DNA from: a virus
IMG/VR virus record: IMGVR_UViG_3300032282_004842
Span: 1-53,865 of that record
DNA length: 53,865 nt
Reading direction: 5' to 3' (one strand)
Shown: positions 1 to 9,152 of the stretch, piece by piece
How the letters are laid out: each line of letters begins with the position of its first letter
Numbering within the stretch: position 1 is the first letter of the stretch
The notes under the pieces: model-generated
Database searches by the model: none
Told to the model about the DNA's origin: nothing
What the model saw: the letters and a program-made list of their open reading frames with translations, nothing else
Made by a program: the position numbers and the translations under genes

Positions 1-380
1 TCTCTATCAATAACTTTTACAATATAAAATTTACGAGCTCTATATTGACGAGCCAAAACCTTGTCAGCTTCAACTCCTGTCATCATTAGACCTTCATAAA
101 CTTCGTTTAATGGAGAACGTTTACCTTCTTGTTTTGGGTCATAAAGTTTTACCCATTGACCATCCACTTGTAATTCATGGTAGTAAGCCTCTTTAAAAGG
201 AGAACTACCGTCCGTTGTTGGTAGAATCCTGATTCTTTTTTCACCACTTCTAGCACCCTTCGGTAATAGTGTAGTGAAATACTTTTTCATTCTGTCCTCT
301 TGGGATACCTTGTTACTGTTGCCGCCTGCGACTTGTTTGTTTTTCTCGTACTGTGCCAGTACTGATTCAAATGTACTCAT
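1..380 (-). CDS. gp32: gp32-like single-stranded DNA-binding protein, 3' end outside the window
   Basis: The first 126 codons of a minus-strand gene starting at ATG 380-378; the rest lies beyond base 1. The protein begins MSTFESVLAQYEKN, then has a basic segment and IRILPTTDGSSPF, which matches the start of the OB-fold DNA-binding core of T4 gp32 (IRFLP...APF), followed by KFYIVKVIDRE. By family knowledge it coats ssDNA and organises replication, recombination and repair. The zinc ligands of T4 gp32 cannot be judged from this fragment. A TATTTATA motif lies 42 nt upstream, directly after a terminator, so the gene has its own promoter and a long leader, as gp18 and gp19 do. The assignment rests on short similarity and is fairly confident. 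Confidence 0.72.
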   Translation of the reverse strand, partial: MSTFESVLAQYEKNKQVAGGNSNKVSQEDRMKKYFTTLLPKGARSGEKRIRILPTTDGSSPFKEAYYHELQVDGQWVKLYDPKQEGKRSPLNEVYEGLMMTGVEADKVLARQYRARKFYIVKVIDR

Positions 381-422
381 TTTGTTTAAAATTTAATTGT
401 TTAGAAATATATCTATGTAAAG

Positions 423-430
423 TATAAATA
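423..430 (-). promoter_or_regulatory. TATTTATA late-promoter-like motif before the gp32-like gene
   Basis: On the minus strand TATTTATA ends 42 nt before the ATG at 380. It directly follows the T-run of the upstream terminator, so transcription of the tail operon would end and the ssDNA-binding gene restart here. Confidence 0.5.
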
Positions 431-434
431 AAAA

Positions 435-458
435 AAGTCAGATTACAAAACCTGACTT
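435..458. terminator. Bidirectional hairpin terminator between the tail operon and the gp32-like gene
   Basis: A 7-bp stem AAGTCAG/CTGACTT with a 10-nt loop. Reading leftward (minus) it is followed by TTTTTT. Reading rightward (plus) it is followed by T8 at 461-468. It closes the minus-strand operon that ends with the gene at 528. Confidence 0.7.
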
Positions 459-527
459 CATTTTTTTTCAAAATATTTTTTATTTCCCTTAATTTTAAGG
501 ATTAATCTACGATACCTGTTTTGGTTT

Positions 528-1448
528 TTATGGGTGTGCCATCATACAAGTGGTACAACTACCGTAATTTGTTCCAATCGGTGAAATAACTTTATCTATT
601 CCTACGCTCGGTGCTGCTGAATCAACAATTTCATAACATCCTTGTGGTGTTGCTCCATTAAATTGTAAGTAGTAATTTCCACCAACCACAGGTAAATCAT
701 TTATTTGGAATTCTACATTGAATCCAGTGCCCCCAGTACATGGTGCAATTAAATATGATGTCGTTAATACATTTGTTGATGATGGTGTAACAGTATTAGT
801 AGGGGTTAGTGTTTGTGTTGGTGTTTTAGTTGGTGTAATTGTATTTGTTGGTGTTACCGTAGGGGTTAATGTTTTAGTTGGTGTTAAAGTTGGTGTTACC
901 GTAGGGGTTAATGTTTTAGTTGGTGTAATTGTATTTGTTGGTGTTACCGTAGGGGTTAATGTTTTAGTTGGTGTAATTGTATTTGTTGGTGTTTTAGTTG
1001 GTGTAACCGTGTTTGTTGGTGTTAAAGTTGGAGTTAACGTTTTAGTTGGTGTTAAAGTTGGTGTTACCGTAGGGGTTAATGTTTTAGTTGGTGTAATTGT
1101 ATTTGTTGGTGTAATAGTATTAGTAGGGGTATTAGTAGGGGTTAGTGTCGGTGTTGGTGTTTTAGTCGGAGTAACCGTGTTTGTTGGTGTTAAAGTTGGG
1201 GTTGGTGTTGGTTCTAATCCTCCCCAATTAATAAAGTAATCGTAGTTGCTACCTGAGAAGTTGTTTCTCTTTCCAACAACAAAACCATAACCTCTCAAAG
1301 TTGTTGCCATTTCATCGTCTATGTATTGTGATGAAACATAGACATAAAACAAACCTTGTTGAGTTGCTCCAGTAATTAATTGCTCAATATATGTTAATGA
1401 ACTTCTTGATGCGGTCGTTCCGCTAAGTGCTTGGTCTTTTGTTATCAT
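528..1448 (-). CDS. Thr-Pro repeat virion protein (probable fibre or surface-exposed protein)
   Basis: 306 aa. Three parts are visible: an N-terminal domain (residues 1-79) rich in aromatic residues ([22 protein letters not shown]); a linker of about 145 residues made of TPTxT units (TPTKT, TPTLT, TPTNT); and a C-terminal domain with cysteines ending [12 protein letters not shown]. The linker type also occurs in the proteins at 32416-34395 and 34503-35999, so these three probably belong to one surface structure. Thr/Pro linkers are usually extended and stiff. I do not recognise the end domains with certainty. It is the last gene of the minus-strand operon and precedes a strong terminator. No TATTTATA motif lies before it, so it is probably read from upstream. 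Confidence 0.75.
   Translation of the reverse strand: MITKDQALSGTTASRSSLTYIEQLITGATQQGLFYVYVSSQYIDDEMATTLRGYGFVVGKRNNFSGSNYDYFINWGGLEPTPTPTLTPTNTVTPTKTPTPTLTPTNTPTNTITPTNTITPTKTLTPTVTPTLTPTKTLTPTLTPTNTVTPTKTPTNTITPTKTLTPTVTPTNTITPTKTLTPTVTPTLTPTKTLTPTVTPTNTITPTKTPTQTLTPTNTVTPSSTNVLTTSYLIAPCTGGTGFNVEFQINDLPVVGGNYYLQFNGATPQGCYEIVDSAAPSVGIDKVISPIGTNYGSCTTCMMAHP
765..1207 (-). repeat. DNA repeat array encoding the TPTxT linker
   Basis: Degenerate 12-24 bp units, seen on the plus strand as GTTGGTGTTAAAGTTGGTG, GTTTTAGTTGGTGTAATTG and the like. Blocks such as GTAGGGGTTAATGTTTTAG recur nearly unchanged several times (for example near 910, 948 and 1068), which suggests expansion by recent duplication. 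Confidence 0.85.
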
Positions 1449-1462
1449 TTCTATTACTTATT

Positions 1463-1837
1463 TTATTCTAATGTTAAAAGATACTTTAATTTTTGGAATA
1501 AACCTAACATTTCATCTCGAATGTTTAGTAAATTCGTATCAACGGGGTCTAACTCATCCGTAAACCCAATAAAAGATTGACATATGGTTTCAACCATTTC
1601 TAACGGTTTTAATTCAGTTAGGTTAAATAATTCAATGGTTTTGGTTTCTTCATCTAATGAGAATCTACCATATTTACCCATTGATTCTTCGACAAAACTA
1701 TCCATCAAATCTTCCAATTCGTCTCTAGTTTGTGCAAATGCGTTATGTCTTGCATAACCTTTTGTTTGCCAATGAAATATCTTCAATTGTACATGAATAC
1801 CTAACAATAGGTTTACTTTAGAATTTAAATTCATCAT
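1463..1837 (-). CDS. Dps-like/DUF5856-type helical protein
   Basis: 124 aa, all alpha-helical in character. The segment LLGIHVQLKIFHWQT followed by YARHNAFAQTRDELEDLMDSF and EESMGKYGRF resembles the first helices of Dps/ferritin-like proteins (FHWQTKSYAEH...), a family found in T4-like phages and labelled DUF5856 or Dps-like. By analogy it may have a ferritin-like fold, but iron binding is not shown. It starts with two ATG codons and overlaps the end of the 211-aa gene upstream by 20 nt, so the two are co-transcribed. The gene lies among virion structural genes, so it could be a virion protein. The fold assignment is moderately confident and the function unknown. Confidence 0.65.
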   Translation of the reverse strand: MMNLNSKVNLLLGIHVQLKIFHWQTKGYARHNAFAQTRDELEDLMDSFVEESMGKYGRFSLDEETKTIELFNLTELKPLEMVETICQSFIGFTDELDPVDTNLLNIRDEMLGLFQKLKYLLTLE

Positions 1838-2453
1838 ATTCTTGTTCTTCAGGGTTAAAGCTATTTTTTATCATATCTTTTGAATAATCATCGACATCTT
1901 GTTTTGTTAAGATATAATCATTTTTACCTGATACTTTCATTTCACCTTGTTTTTGACTAAAAAACTCTTGTGGGTTTTGATTAAATGGATATGAATCCAA
2001 AGAACGTAATTCAAGTTTTTCTTCTGGTGTTTTTTCTTTCATTGAATCGATTTTTGTACCAAGTTGGTCAATTCTATCAATAACAGAATCCATTTGAGAT
2101 AATTTTTGTTCTAAATCTGTTAATTTAGTAAACACACTATCCATTTTTTCCGTAACACCTAAATGTTCAGATTTACTATCGTCAACATCTTTTTTAATCG
2201 ATTTAGTCATATTAACTAAATCTGTGATATCAATTTCTTCAGTATTATCTTCCATGGGTGCTCCCATATCAGCTGGAGGTGCTCCAGCATCTGCCGGTGG
2301 TGGTAATTCAGCCGGAGGTGCTCCAGCATCTGCCGGTGGCGGTAATTCAGCATCCATTGGTGCATCTTGTTCGTTCAAAAGATTTTTCGCATATTTATTA
2401 ATTGCTCTAAATCTTGATACTTCTTCTAATAATTTCTTTTCTATTTGGTTCAT
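1818..2453 (-). CDS. Ala/Pro-repeat and coiled-coil protein, possible internal or assembly protein
   Basis: 211 aa. Residues 1-30 are helical (KKLLEEVSRF...AKNLLNEQD) and resemble a short targeting or assembly helix. Residues about 31-68 carry two copies of a 13-residue Pro/Ala repeat (AELPPPADAGAPP). An acidic helix and a coiled coil follow (residues about 70-145: DSVFTKLTDLEQKLSQMD, VIDRIDQLGTKID), then a conserved-looking tail containing SYPFNQNPQEFF. The mix of low-complexity linker and coiled coil suits a scaffolding or assembly partner, but I recognise no family. It is co-transcribed with the downstream Dps-like gene, with which it overlaps. Confidence 0.7.
   Translation of the reverse strand: MNQIEKKLLEEVSRFRAINKYAKNLLNEQDAPMDAELPPPADAGAPPAELPPPADAGAPPADMGAPMEDNTEEIDITDLVNMTKSIKKDVDDSKSEHLGVTEKMDSVFTKLTDLEQKLSQMDSVIDRIDQLGTKIDSMKEKTPEEKLELRSLDSYPFNQNPQEFFSQKQGEMKVSGKNDYILTKQDVDDYSKDMIKNSFNPEEQEYDEFKF
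2275..2352 (-). repeat. Two tandem 39-bp repeats in the Ala/Pro linker
   Basis: A block starting GGAGGTGCTCCAGCATCTGC occurs at 2275 and again at 2314, with only a few mismatches. It encodes AELPPPADAGAPP twice. It is G+C-rich compared with its surroundings. Confidence 0.8.
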
Positions 2454-2457
2454 GATA

Positions 2458-2664
2458 TTAATCTTGTAATAGTTGTCTACCGTCTTCGGTGATAACTTTT
2501 TTATTTATTCTTTCTACAATACCGTCTTTTGACCTGATAATATAACATTCCCCAGTTTGGATGTCACATTCTTGTCTTTCCATTCCATCACTTGAAATGG
2601 TTTGTACATTTTTTGGTTTTGAATAATAGTCATTTAAACTATTATTGATTTTATCCTTATTCAT
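2458..2664 (-). CDS. Small uncharacterised protein, 68 aa
   Basis: 68 aa, starting MNKDKINNSLNDYY, with a central pair of cysteines (QECDIQTGEC) and an ending typical of a small beta domain (IVERINKKVITEDGRQLLQD). No family recognised. It has its own TATTTATA motif 12 nt before the ATG, and the next gene starts 5 nt after its stop, so it probably heads the short operon of three small genes. Confidence 0.65.
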   Translation of the reverse strand: MNKDKINNSLNDYYSKPKNVQTISSDGMERQECDIQTGECYIIRSKDGIVERINKKVITEDGRQLLQD

Positions 2665-2676
2665 AGTATTTTATTC

Positions 2677-2684
2677 TATAAATA
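2677..2684 (-). promoter_or_regulatory. TATTTATA late-promoter-like motif
   Basis: TATTTATA on the minus strand, 12 nt before the ATG at 2664. Confidence 0.5.
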
Positions 2685-2710
2685 TCTAATAAAGTGAAAA
2701 ACTCCATAAT

Positions 2711-5700
2711 TTACTTAATTCTAAAGTAAATAACCTGATTAGGATATAAACCTAACTCTGTCATTAAAGATGCTGACATCGACATACCGTATTTGTTTGA
2801 TTTCGGACCATTACTTATAGGACCTTGAGTTACCATTGTACCGGTAAAGGTATAACTTGGATTTAACGTATAAACTTTAGAATTTTTAACATTTGGATTT
2901 ATAAACTCGGTAACACCTCCTCTAATATTTTCAGCTCTCACAACATTTAAATCAAAATGGGTACTATAGAATTTATTTTTTTGATTAATCTCAGACCATT
3001 TTAAACCATTTGCAATGTTCATTGTTGTATCACCATCCAATAAATTATCATCTCCACCAGCTTTAACGACTAATGTTCTTAACCATGTACTGCTACCTTC
3101 ATGAACAAATGATGGATTATCAATTTTTTGAATTAATTTTTCATCATTAAATCCGTTATACGGTATTCCAAATTGTGTCATTCCAACTACAGTATTTGAA
3201 TTACTACCTTTTGTTATATTTTCATTGTTAATATTAATTCCACCCCTATTAGCGGTATAGGTTATATTGTTTTCTCCTGTTACCACTTCTTCATTTGTTG
3301 CATCCGGTTTTTTGTCTTGTTTTAAAACAGCGAGAGCTCTTGACATTAATTTATCAAATAAAACCCTGTAACTTGAAACAAAGGAGTCGGTTGGGTCAGG
3401 TAAAGACGTATATGGAATTCTTGTGCCGGTAAATTTCGTACTAATTGTATTTCCTCCAATATCGTGACTAACTTGGGTTATCCAATATGAACCTCTAAAC
3501 ATTGGAATATTTTTTAAGTAGAAAAACATAGTTGGTTGTATCATCACGTTACCCATACATGTAACGGTACATTCATAGGACGCTTGTTTATAGTAATCAA
3601 ACAAACCAACGTCAACATTATATCCAGCAGCTCCGGATTCTGACCTAGCTAAATTTTCTAATACAACAAAAGATTCTGATGTATTTTTTAATGTGGCTTG
3701 GTCTAATGAAACTCCTTTAAATATACCTTGATTTTGGTCACCAAAACTAACTTCAAATGCAACTACCTTATTAACTTTACTTAAATCATTTGTTCCAAAA
3801 CCTTCTAATGTTGTAACAACCAATGGATTATTATTTACAGAACCAATAAAGAAACTATCATCGGAAAATCTATAGGTTTTATTTTCCATATCGGCCAAGT
3901 GTTTCGATGATTGACCTACCAATTGTATTATAATTTTTGGTGAGGACTCTTGGTAATCAACTTCTAAGAATGTTCCAAATAAATTTTTTGCAACTTTTTT
4001 AGATGGTGTCATTCTACTTTTGTTGTTTACATTTGTTCCGTAAAAATTAACATACGCAGGTAATGCTCTCATATCTAATCCGGTATCCTGAATTAACATT
4101 GAGATTGCACTATATAAATTACTATTTTGGTTTCGAGGGTCTAAAAGAGGTAAAATCTTATCAATATTTAAATAAAATTTATCACCGATATCTCTATTTG
4201 CTTTATCTAAAAATAAAAATTCTTCCAATAATAATCTTTGACCAATTGAGTTACCTGAAGTCCACTTATCATTAAATGATTTGAATGTATTATATTGTTC
4301 TAATTTTGTTTGACTGGTATTGTAACCTTGGGAAATTTTTATTAATTTACTTTCACCTTGTTTTGTTATTCCATCTCTCTTACTTATTTCTGCCAATAAT
4401 GTTTTTAAATAAATTTGCAATCTTTCATCGGCACCAACGGTACCATTTGTGGCGGGCGATTTTAAAATTTTATCTTTAATATGATTACTAAATCCAACTT
4501 TAGTGTTTAATCCTCCATTTTTTACATAACCAGCATAAATTAAAACTAATGGTCTATATCTTAAAATATTATCTTCAGTTAATCTAACATCATTTGTAGG
4601 AAAGAAACTAAAATAGTATACATCAATATCTTCACCAATATATAATTTTATAAGATTTTGATTTGTAACGGTATTGTCCGATGGATAATATGGTTCAACG
4701 GAATAACTTGTCAACAAATCATCAGCATCATTTGCCATACCATAAAAAGTATACGCATCTATTTCTTTTGGATTTGATGAGGTGAATCTAATTATGTTAC
4801 TACTATCTAAAATAGATTGGGTTATTTTTTTTGCCCCATCTTCTTGTCTTGTTTTTAAATTATTAATTAGTTCTTCAATACCTATATTATCATCACCTGA
4901 TTGTTTTGTAACAACAGATAAATCTTTTAAAATATATTGAAACTTATCATAAGGAACATTTCTAAATAATTGTTGTGGTCTCTCATCATTTGATTTTTCA
5001 GATGCAAAATCTAAAAACATAGATTCAAAACTATCTAAAATTTTTGGACTAAAAGTTCCAATTAAATCAATAACTTTTCTGTAATTTGTATCAAAAGAAA
5101 ATTTATCATCGTTATCATTATTTGTCAAATCTATACTTCTTGGATATTGAGAATACGATGCAAATGTTTTACCTGAAAATGTATCACCTATTATGTCGTC
5201 ATTAGACCAAATAGTTCTAAAATTATTTTGTTCAGCATTATTAAATGATTCTGATGAATTATTTTTACCATACCCATTAGAAGGTAATAACGTATATGTT
5301 AAATCGGTTGAAGTATATTTTGAATTATCGGCAATAACTGACCAATAATTAATATTATTCGATGATGTATTCTTTGTATGTAAAATATATCCGGAATTAG
5401 TTCTTGAATTGTATGATGTGTTACCCGATATTATATCATATGTTACATAACCTTTCACAATTTGGTTATACAATGATTGATACGTTGGGTTAAGACCAAC
5501 ATTTGTGTTACCTGAATGAACAACACTAACGGTTGTTCCTGTTGTTGTGTTCTCTCTTGGTGTGACACTAAATGTAGTTAGATTATTATCAACCCCTGTA
5601 ACTGTCGCCCCCGATAATGGTGTTATTGGTGTTGATGATACAATAAATTTTGTACTTCCGGAAATACTCGTTACTGTCGTATTCGAAGCAAAAGAACCTG

Positions 5701-8700
5701 TACCTGAAGTGACCGTCACAACCATACCAACGATTAGTCCGGTTGTTGATGGTACGGTTACGGTTGTTCCTGTACTTGTGGCGCCAGATGCCGATAGGTA
5801 TGTTGAGTTTGTTTGATTTAAATTAAAAAATAAACCTCCATTTATCGGTTGTGTAATATTACTTGAATTTAAAAATCCATCAAGAATATCAACACCATCC
5901 AATATTTTTTTCTTATATCTGTGGTATATTGAACCCCATTTTAATAATAAATGGTAAGGAACAAAATGTGTTGATGATATTTCTCTAAAGAGAGATGACA
6001 TTAAAATGGTCTTACCGTCAAATGTAATATTATCATCCAAATTTAAAAATGGCAATGAATTTAAAAGTAGGTAAGCCGAGCCGGCGTATCTTCCGTACTG
6101 TTCATCTTTGTTAAAATCAGAATATAATTGTTTGTGGAAATAAGGTGTATTTAAAATACTAACTTTTGTTGTACTATCTTTATTATTTATTTTATTTGAA
6201 AATATATTATCTTTGTATCCACTTTGAACCCATGATTTTGGATTTGATGGTGTCACAATAAATCCTATTGTTGAGTCAACATGAAATATTCCAGTATTTG
6301 ATGTTCCTTTATATTTTAAATCATCAATAGTAAATGTTGAGCCGGTAACTTTAGGGGTTGCCGTACTGTTCTTTTTTAAATAACCTAAATAGGTATTTGA
6401 GTTAAAGGGGTAAATATTTGGTCTATATTTTTCAGGTTCGTAATTTTTTAGAATATTATTTATTTCATCTTCCGAATCTATAGATTTTTTAGTACCTAAT
6501 TTTTCATTATTTTCAAATTTAAAAGGAGCCTCAACAACATCCGTGATATATCCTGTTGTTGGTATGTGGCTTCTAAAATAATTAAATCTCTCATATGGAG
6601 ATAATGATGGTAAAAGACCATTAAATAATATTTTTTCTTCTGGAGTTGTTGTTCCATTTGGAATTACTGAGGTTTTAGTCCCATTAATTAAACTTGATTT
6701 ACTCGTAATTTTTTTAACTAAATCAATTAAATCAGTATCATCCTTGATTATAGTTTCAATGTTTCTTTTTTCTTCTTTTGCTAATAGATTTAAAAGGTCA
6801 GTATTAAAAGAATCAAATAAAGTTAGATATTTTGCTCTTTCATATATTTCATAAACAAAAGATGCGTTTGTTTTATCTGTATACGGCACAACATCAGTAA
6901 TAATATCCACACCAGAAATATCGTTTATTGTTGAGTAATCAATATCAGATTCAAACAAATATTCAATATCGCTAACTGTGGGTTCTTTTTTAACATTGGT
7001 ATCTATTCTACCTGTTACAATTTTCATAAACTCCTCAACAAATTCAACTTCGGGCCATAAAACTTTACTATTTGATTTTAATTTTTCTATAAGTTCCGGT
7101 TCGGCCGGATATGCAACAACATTCTGTTTACCCATTGATACGGGTTTTCTAACTTCAGGCCACGGAAATATAGCGTCACCTTTATTTTCTTTACTTAGAC
7201 TACCTATAATTTTTGCCCTATCTTTTGAGGAATCAAATGACCTACTATGAACATCTTTCATTAGTCTAATATAGACCTCAGCATTCGCTAAAAGTATCGC
7301 AAAAATATTTCTTATTGTGGGTTCAAATCCAAACCCTTGCTTTGGGTCTTTGATGATAATATTCATTTGTTTTTCAACATCATCCTCAAGAATGTTTCTT
7401 TGTTCTTCAAATGTTTTGATTACCTCATGTATATCAGAAATTAAATTATCAATACCAACCAATATAAAACCTTTCTCAATGATTTTATAATAATCGGATA
7501 TTCCCTTAATTTTCTTTAATGTGACTTTTTTAAAATCAGCTCTAACCTTACTTCTATCTATTGCTGGCTTATTATTATCTTTCTTTATGTCATTTATTAA
7601 TAATGCGGAACTATTTAATTTTGTAGTATACAAATCAAGTAAATGTTCCAACGTACCATTTGAATCTTTACCCAATAATATTTTTGTATCATCTTTTTTA
7701 TTACCGGAATAATAATACCAATTTTCATATATTACCTCACCATTAACGGTTTTTGGGTTTTTAGGGAGAAAATCCGTATTTGATAGGTTTTGTTTTGACC
7801 AAGATTTAATTGAAATTTCAAAATCTTTAAGGGTTTCACCAACTTCTTTTATTCCTTGAAACACCTTCATGTCAACAACACCATTAAAAATTTGTTTTTC
7901 TAAAATCTTATCTAAAGATTCTGCAATATATCCAATGTCTTTTAATGTTTTAACCGGTTCATTACCTTTTATAAATGTACCTTTTGGTACCAATCCTCTA
8001 CTTTCATATTGTTCGTATATGGATTTCAATATTGCATATCCTCTAGAACTTCTATTAATATTTTTAGTGTACCTTCCTTTTGATTCGTTCCATTTTTTGT
8101 CTTCCGCTTTTTCTACCAAATACATGTATGGACAATTGACAATTGCAGATAATGGAATATCATTTAAATACGCAAAGGTAGAACCAACAAATGTAGTTGT
8201 TACCTCAAAATTACCATTAGATTCATTAAACTTAGATGAAAATTTTGTCATATGTAAACGATATCTAATCGCTTTACCATAATATCCTTTTACTGTTAAA
8301 TAAAATATTGGCCATGGAAGATGAAAAAACGCTTTATATGGTGAATCTTTTGCCGATTCAAATAATGTTTTACCCCTCACATCAACAAAGTTTACTGTGA
8401 CTTGAGGGACAAAATTTGCACCTTTTACTGATATTGAAATAGAATCAATACCGAAACTTTGTCCTGAGTCATCTATAAATTGATTGGGGTCAAAATCTTT
8501 GGTAGCACCTTTTGCGTCTTTAGGTTGAGATGGGTTATAAGATTCAGTCCATGATGTGTTATAATTACCGTCTCCCGTTTGATTTTTTAAAAAATTAAAG
8601 TTTCCTTTTGCAATACTAAGAAGTGTATTTCCTTGTCCACCATCGGCAATAAGAGTTGTTCTAGGAACTAAATCTGCTTCCAAGTTAACGAACATTACCA

Positions 8701-8839
8701 AATTTTCCTGTTTTAAACCTCTTGGTTGAATAATTCCATCATTATCAACAACACTATTTGGGTCAACGTATATTAGGTTATTATGGTCTACTTTTACAAG
8801 TATGTTCTCACTATTTGATAAATCTTTATTGTTCTCCAT
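2711..8839 (-). CDS. Giant baseplate hub-like structural protein, 2042 aa
   Basis: 2042 aa, the largest protein here. The N-terminal part includes an aromatic-rich segment (HLPWPIFYLTVKGYYGKAIR, residues about 172-191), typical of a beta-rich tail module. Residues about 1008-1091 are a Thr/Ser/Gly/Val-rich beta insertion with unlike base composition. Residues about 1746-1813 (MGNVMIQPTMFFYLKNIPMF, then GSYWITQVSHDIGG) look like the gp27/late-control-D hub fold, where a G-x-P-x-x-x-P-G strand is followed by a V.H.I strand. By family knowledge such hubs join tail tube and spike. The start overlaps the end of the gp53-like gene by 14 nt, consistent with translational coupling and a shared baseplate role. 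Other residues are unassigned. The baseplate assignment is good, the exact T4 counterpart uncertain. Confidence 0.7.
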   Translation of the reverse strand: MENNKDLSNSENILVKVDHNNLIYVDPNSVVDNDGIIQPRGLKQENLVMFVNLEADLVPRTTLIADGGQGNTLLSIAKGNFNFLKNQTGDGNYNTSWTESYNPSQPKDAKGATKDFDPNQFIDDSGQSFGIDSISISVKGANFVPQVTVNFVDVRGKTLFESAKDSPYKAFFHLPWPIFYLTVKGYYGKAIRYRLHMTKFSSKFNESNGNFEVTTTFVGSTFAYLNDIPLSAIVNCPYMYLVEKAEDKKWNESKGRYTKNINRSSRGYAILKSIYEQYESRGLVPKGTFIKGNEPVKTLKDIGYIAESLDKILEKQIFNGVVDMKVFQGIKEVGETLKDFEISIKSWSKQNLSNTDFLPKNPKTVNGEVIYENWYYYSGNKKDDTKILLGKDSNGTLEHLLDLYTTKLNSSALLINDIKKDNNKPAIDRSKVRADFKKVTLKKIKGISDYYKIIEKGFILVGIDNLISDIHEVIKTFEEQRNILEDDVEKQMNIIIKDPKQGFGFEPTIRNIFAILLANAEVYIRLMKDVHSRSFDSSKDRAKIIGSLSKENKGDAIFPWPEVRKPVSMGKQNVVAYPAEPELIEKLKSNSKVLWPEVEFVEEFMKIVTGRIDTNVKKEPTVSDIEYLFESDIDYSTINDISGVDIITDVVPYTDKTNASFVYEIYERAKYLTLFDSFNTDLLNLLAKEEKRNIETIIKDDTDLIDLVKKITSKSSLINGTKTSVIPNGTTTPEEKILFNGLLPSLSPYERFNYFRSHIPTTGYITDVVEAPFKFENNEKLGTKKSIDSEDEINNILKNYEPEKYRPNIYPFNSNTYLGYLKKNSTATPKVTGSTFTIDDLKYKGTSNTGIFHVDSTIGFIVTPSNPKSWVQSGYKDNIFSNKINNKDSTTKVSILNTPYFHKQLYSDFNKDEQYGRYAGSAYLLLNSLPFLNLDDNITFDGKTILMSSLFREISSTHFVPYHLLLKWGSIYHRYKKKILDGVDILDGFLNSSNITQPINGGLFFNLNQTNSTYLSASGATSTGTTVTVPSTTGLIVGMVVTVTSGTGSFASNTTVTSISGSTKFIVSSTPITPLSGATVTGVDNNLTTFSVTPRENTTTGTTVSVVHSGNTNVGLNPTYQSLYNQIVKGYVTYDIISGNTSYNSRTNSGYILHTKNTSSNNINYWSVIADNSKYTSTDLTYTLLPSNGYGKNNSSESFNNAEQNNFRTIWSNDDIIGDTFSGKTFASYSQYPRSIDLTNNDNDDKFSFDTNYRKVIDLIGTFSPKILDSFESMFLDFASEKSNDERPQQLFRNVPYDKFQYILKDLSVVTKQSGDDNIGIEELINNLKTRQEDGAKKITQSILDSSNIIRFTSSNPKEIDAYTFYGMANDADDLLTSYSVEPYYPSDNTVTNQNLIKLYIGEDIDVYYFSFFPTNDVRLTEDNILRYRPLVLIYAGYVKNGGLNTKVGFSNHIKDKILKSPATNGTVGADERLQIYLKTLLAEISKRDGITKQGESKLIKISQGYNTSQTKLEQYNTFKSFNDKWTSGNSIGQRLLLEEFLFLDKANRDIGDKFYLNIDKILPLLDPRNQNSNLYSAISMLIQDTGLDMRALPAYVNFYGTNVNNKSRMTPSKKVAKNLFGTFLEVDYQESSPKIIIQLVGQSSKHLADMENKTYRFSDDSFFIGSVNNNPLVVTTLEGFGTNDLSKVNKVVAFEVSFGDQNQGIFKGVSLDQATLKNTSESFVVLENLARSESGAAGYNVDVGLFDYYKQASYECTVTCMGNVMIQPTMFFYLKNIPMFRGSYWITQVSHDIGGNTISTKFTGTRIPYTSLPDPTDSFVSSYRVLFDKLMSRALAVLKQDKKPDATNEEVVTGENNITYTANRGGININNENITKGSNSNTVVGMTQFGIPYNGFNDEKLIQKIDNPSFVHEGSSTWLRTLVVKAGGDDNLLDGDTTMNIANGLKWSEINQKNKFYSTHFDLNVVRAENIRGGVTEFINPNVKNSKVYTLNPSYTFTGTMVTQGPISNGPKSNKYGMSMSASLMTELGLYPNQVIYFRIK

Positions 8840-9152
8840 AATATAGGTTATACAATTCTACGCTTCTTTTATAATCTTGTAAAGATACAACCAAAGGAAA
8901 AGGTATTCTCATTAAAAAATTATCAGGAATTGTAAACTCAATGCTTCCGGCCTGTGGATTGGCCATTAAAATTAACCAACCAAATATTGGTGAATTATAA
9001 TAATCTTGTGAAAGTTTATCTAACCTATCCTTACCTCTTTTGTAAAAAACATATCTATCAGTTGTTTTAATAGGTATTTCTAATCCAGGAACAATCCTAA
9101 ATTTACCGTCATCTATGAAAAATTGGTATCTATCAAAATATTCTCTACTCAT
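8826..9152 (-). CDS. gp53: gp53-like baseplate wedge protein (LysM-like)
   Basis: 108 aa. The core RYVFYKRGKDRLDKLSQDYY followed by NSPIFGWLILMANPQ matches the T4 gp53 pattern (LANAIYGNPQLYWVLLMCN), a LysM-like fold in the baseplate wedge that joins inner wedge parts. T4 gp53 is longer (about 196 aa), so this is the short form common in other contractile tails and injection systems. Its ATG overlaps the stop of the 1645-aa gene (TAATG) and its end overlaps the 2042-aa hub-like gene, which places it in the middle of a baseplate operon. Confidence 0.8.
   Translation of the reverse strand: MSREYFDRYQFFIDDGKFRIVPGLEIPIKTTDRYVFYKRGKDRLDKLSQDYYNSPIFGWLILMANPQAGSIEFTIPDNFLMRIPFPLVVSLQDYKRSVELYNLYYGEQ

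Noticed and set aside
765-1207. CRISPR-like array
   Set aside because: Repeats are short, degenerate, without unique spacers, and lie inside a coding frame.
718-1239. Open plus-strand frame of Gly/Val repeats over the TPT region
   Set aside because: It is the reverse complement of the Thr-Pro repeat; its GV-rich composition follows from the repeat DNA and there is no start signal.
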